Assembly (NCBI RefSeq): GCF_000940805.1
Contig: NZ_CP007142.1
Coordinates: 4,068,593 to 4,132,592, forward strand
Reading direction: 5' to 3'
DNA from: Gynuella sunshinyii YC6258
Lineage (GTDB): Bacteria; Pseudomonadota; Gammaproteobacteria; Pseudomonadales; Natronospirillaceae
DNA length: 64,000 nucleotides
Below the pieces are notes generated by a model, which was given only the letters and a program-made list of their open reading frames with translations, was not told the DNA's origin and did no database searches. Made by a program: the position numbers and the translations under genes. Every line of letters starts with the position of its first letter. Within the stretch, counting starts at the first letter, position 1. Of the stretch, positions 61,763 to 64,000 are shown in pieces.

Positions 61763-62395
61763 CTATCGGTGATTTAAGACGTTGTCAATCAAACCGTAAT
61801 CAACTGCCGCCTGAGCATTCATAAAATTATCACGATCGGTATCTTTTTCTATTGTCTCAATGTTCTGACCAGTGTGATGAGCCAGGATTTCATTTAGCTT
61901 CTGCTTCATTGACAGAATTTCTCTGGCATGAATTTCAATATCTGTAGCTTGTCCCTGAAACCCACCCAAAGGCTGATGTATCATCATGCGAGAGTTTGGC
62001 AAACAAAACCGCTTTCCTTTAGCACCGCCCGCAAGCAACAGAGCTCCCATACTTGCAGCCTGACCAATGCACATCGTACTGACATCTGGCCGAATGAACT
62101 GCATCGTGTCATAAATCGACATCCCCGCAGTCACCGAGCCTCCTGGAGAATTTATGTACAGATGTATATCTTTATCAGGATTCTCTGACTCCAGAAACAA
62201 CAACTGTGCCACCAGCACGTTTGCCATATACTCTTCTACGGGGCCAACTAGAAATATCACCCTTTCTTTCAACAGTCGGGAGTATATATCCCACCTTGAC
62301 TCACCTCTGGCGGTTGTCTCAACAACTTGTGGGATAATGGTGTTTTGTACATAGTTTCCGTATGCGTATTCTTGTCCTTCAAATGACTTGGTCAT
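61763..62395 (-). CDS. clpP: ATP-dependent Clp protease proteolytic subunit ClpP
   Basis: Serine peptidase of 210 residues forming the ClpXP barrel. The catalytic Ser is in [11 protein letters not shown] (about 109), His in [10 protein letters not shown] (about 134) and Asp in KDTDRDNF (about 183). The chosen ATG (MTKSFEG) has AAGGGG about seven bases upstream; an ATG 33 bases earlier is less likely. It lies about 110 bases downstream of tig. Confidence 0.95.
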   Translation of the reverse strand: MTKSFEGQEYAYGNYVQNTIIPQVVETTARGESRWDIYSRLLKERVIFLVGPVEEYMANVLVAQLLFLESENPDKDIHLYINSPGGSVTAGMSIYDTMQFIRPDVSTMCIGQAASMGALLLAGGAKGKRFCLPNSRMMIHQPLGGFQGQATDIEIHAREILSMKQKLNEILAHHTGQNIETIEKDTDRDNFMNAQAAVDYGLIDNVLNHR

Positions 62396-62507
62396 TTTCT
62401 GCCCCTTTTTCGCAGCACCATAAAACAAAAACAGTTGATACCACAGGTATCAACTGTCAGTGTAGCTCATTTACAATAGACTGTAATTAGGGCGCTGGAT
62501 ATTACTT

Positions 62508-63809
62508 TCAAGCACCCTGCTTAACAGAATCTTCATAAGTGACCGATACCTCTGTCACCTTTGCTTCTGAAACAATTTTTTCGATTACTGCGTCTTCTAT
62601 CACAACAGCCTCAACCTGAGACAACTGCTCTTTGTTATTATAATAATAATCAATTACAGACTGCGGATCCTGGTACACAGATGCCAACTCTTCAATATAG
62701 GCACGAACCGCCTCTGACTCTGCCCTGATCTCAAATTTCTTGATAATCTCATTCATAATCAGACCAGTCTTAACGCGACGCTCCGCCTGATCTTTAAATA
62801 GCTCATCCGGCAAGGCATTAGGATCAAACTCCTGCCCGCCACCAAACTGCTGAACAGCTTGATACTTTAATCGCTGAATTTCGTCTTTAGTCAGAGCAGC
62901 AGGAACAGGAATATCATGTTTTTCCAACAACTGAGTAACCACAGAATCCTTCAGTTTACGACCCAGAGCCTGCTTACTTTCACGTTCCATATTCTTTTGG
63001 ATGTCAGCTTTGAACTCATCCAGATTTGTCGCTTTGCTATTAAAGGACTCAATAAACTCCTGATTAATTTCCGGGAGTTTAGGCTCCTGAACAACATGAA
63101 GTTTAATATCAAACTCAGCATCCTTTCCTTTAAGATTTTCGGCCTGATACTCATCCGGAAACCTGACCGTAATTGTCTTTTCCTCACCGACAGCCATACC
63201 CTCAACACCTTCTTCAAAGCCTGGTATCATTCTGCCAGACCCTAAAACCAGCTCTTGGGCTTCAGCCTTCCCACCTTCAAACTCTTCACCGTCTACACGC
63301 CCAACAAAGTCAATTTTGACTTTATCATCTTTTTGGCATGCCCGATCAACATCAACATACTCTGCTTTCTGTTTTTGCAAACTCTGCAGCATATTGTCGA
63401 CATCAGCCTCCAGCACCTCAGCGGACGCTTTTTCCACTTCTAGTGAAGACAAGTCGGCCAGTTCAATTTGAGGATAAACCTCAAATGTCGCAGTAAATTC
63501 GAAGTCTTCACCTTTCTCATTCTTAACCGGCTCTACTGTAGGCATCCCAGCCGGAGTGATTTTTTCCTGACTAATAGCCTCAATCCATGAGTTGCGCATC
63601 ACTTCTCCTACAACTTCCTGGCGAATTCCTGCACCATAACGCTGACGCACAACACTGACAGGCACTTTGCCAGGACGGAAACCATCAATTTTCACGCGAC
63701 GAGCTGTGTCTTTTAAGCGCTTTTCTACTTCGGAATCTATTTTCTCGGCGGGCAGACCAATAGTCATGCGACGCTCAAGACTGGAAGTGGTTTCAACGGA
63801 GATTTGCAT
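62508..63809 (-). CDS. tig: Trigger factor
   Basis: Ribosome-associated chaperone and peptidyl-prolyl isomerase of 433 residues. The N-terminal ribosome-binding tail carries GFRPGKVPVSVV (about 44-55), the FKBP domain (about 150-240) has VKIDFVGRVDGEEFEGG and LVLGSGRMIPGFEEGVEGM, and a helical C-terminal arm domain follows. It is first in the tig-clpP-clpX-lon-hupB-ppiD block. Confidence 0.96.
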   Translation of the reverse strand: MQISVETTSSLERRMTIGLPAEKIDSEVEKRLKDTARRVKIDGFRPGKVPVSVVRQRYGAGIRQEVVGEVMRNSWIEAISQEKITPAGMPTVEPVKNEKGEDFEFTATFEVYPQIELADLSSLEVEKASAEVLEADVDNMLQSLQKQKAEYVDVDRACQKDDKVKIDFVGRVDGEEFEGGKAEAQELVLGSGRMIPGFEEGVEGMAVGEEKTITVRFPDEYQAENLKGKDAEFDIKLHVVQEPKLPEINQEFIESFNSKATNLDEFKADIQKNMERESKQALGRKLKDSVVTQLLEKHDIPVPAALTKDEIQRLKYQAVQQFGGGQEFDPNALPDELFKDQAERRVKTGLIMNEIIKKFEIRAESEAVRAYIEELASVYQDPQSVIDYYYNNKEQLSQVEAVVIEDAVIEKIVSEAKVTEVSVTYEDSVKQGA

Positions 63810-63958
63810 ACCTGCCCTCGATAATTAACTTTTGCAATCATAGTAAAAATTTAGGGGCGCAACTCTATATAGGGTTACCCCAGCAATCAAGCATTCCTGC
63901 TGACCAAAATCGTATTTTTTGACCGGGTTATATCGAAATATGAAGAGACAACAGGAAT

Positions 63959-64000
63959 TGGTGCGGATGGAGAGACTCGAACTCTCACGCCTCTCGGCAC
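63959..64000 (-). tRNA. tRNA-Leu, 3' part (runs off the window)
   Basis: The last 42 bases, read on the minus strand, are GTGCCGAGAGGCGTGAGAG, then TTCGAGTCTC and the acceptor strand CATCCGCACCA. The GTGCCGAGAGGCGT stretch is a long class II variable arm, and with CATCCGCACCA it indicates a leucine tRNA. The anticodon is outside the window. Confidence 0.8.

Overview
The window reads as a chromosomal segment of a marine or aquatic gammaproteobacterium. The conserved neighbourhoods (tusDCBE-ybiB-cysG; gacA-uvrC-pgsA-tRNA-Gly/Cys/Leu; exbB-exbD-lpxK-kdsB-PTP-murB; tig-clpP-clpX-lon-hupB-ppiD; a PsrA-like regulator) are those of Pseudomonadales/Oceanospirillales-type genomes. A placement near Saccharospirillum, Reinekea or Gynuella is a guess from protein character, not shown by the sequence.

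Layout. 1-93: start of an EAL/HDOD signalling gene running off the left edge. 368-10756: core genes (thymidine kinase, PreP-like M16 protease, enoyl-CoA hydratase-like protein, PsrA-like regulator, Bax-inhibitor-1 membrane protein, the tus sulfur relay operon, YbiB, a GH108 muramidase-like protein, siroheme synthase). 10757-19967: an accessory island with a decayed nucleotidyltransferase-HEPN gene, a secreted GH5 glucanase with a ricin-type lectin tail, a Hachiman-type anti-phage operon (hamA-hamB) with a third DUF2971 gene, a frameshifted tyrosine-recombinase relic, and an intact nucleotidyltransferase-HEPN fusion. 19968-30161: a compact prophage of about 10.1 kb inserted in the 3' end of tRNA-Leu(UAA), bounded by 63-bp perfect direct repeats. 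30104 to the end: core genome again, with tRNA genes, DNA repair, envelope biogenesis (lpxK, kdsA/B/C, murB, lolC/D, comEC), cysH, pabB, dinG and the trigger factor/Clp/Lon/HU/PpiD proteostasis block, ending in a partial tRNA-Leu.

The most striking element is the prophage. Its putative major capsid protein resembles the double-jelly-roll P2 protein of the tailless, internal-membrane phage PM2 (Corticoviridae). It sits with an FtsK/HerA-like packaging ATPase, a GPA-type HUH rolling-circle initiator, a TFIIS-like zinc-ribbon protein, a chain of tiny membrane proteins, a virion lytic enzyme and a 3TM holin. The direct-repeat spacing (10,131 bp) is close to the PM2 genome size as I recall it. Rep and packaging genes form one leftward unit ended by a terminator near 24.65 kb. 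Capsid and lysis genes form a second leftward unit in which seven consecutive junctions are four-base stop/start overlaps. A repressor and a tyrosine integrase run rightward beside the tRNA. PM2 itself is lytic, so this is a lysogenic relative with its own integrase.

The second point of interest is the Hachiman operon with its translationally linked DUF2971 gene, bracketed by related 30-bp motifs and next to recombinase and MNT-HEPN remnants. This suggests that the space between cysG and tRNA-Leu is a turnover hotspot for defence genes. All family assignments come from reading motifs and memory of families; no search was run.
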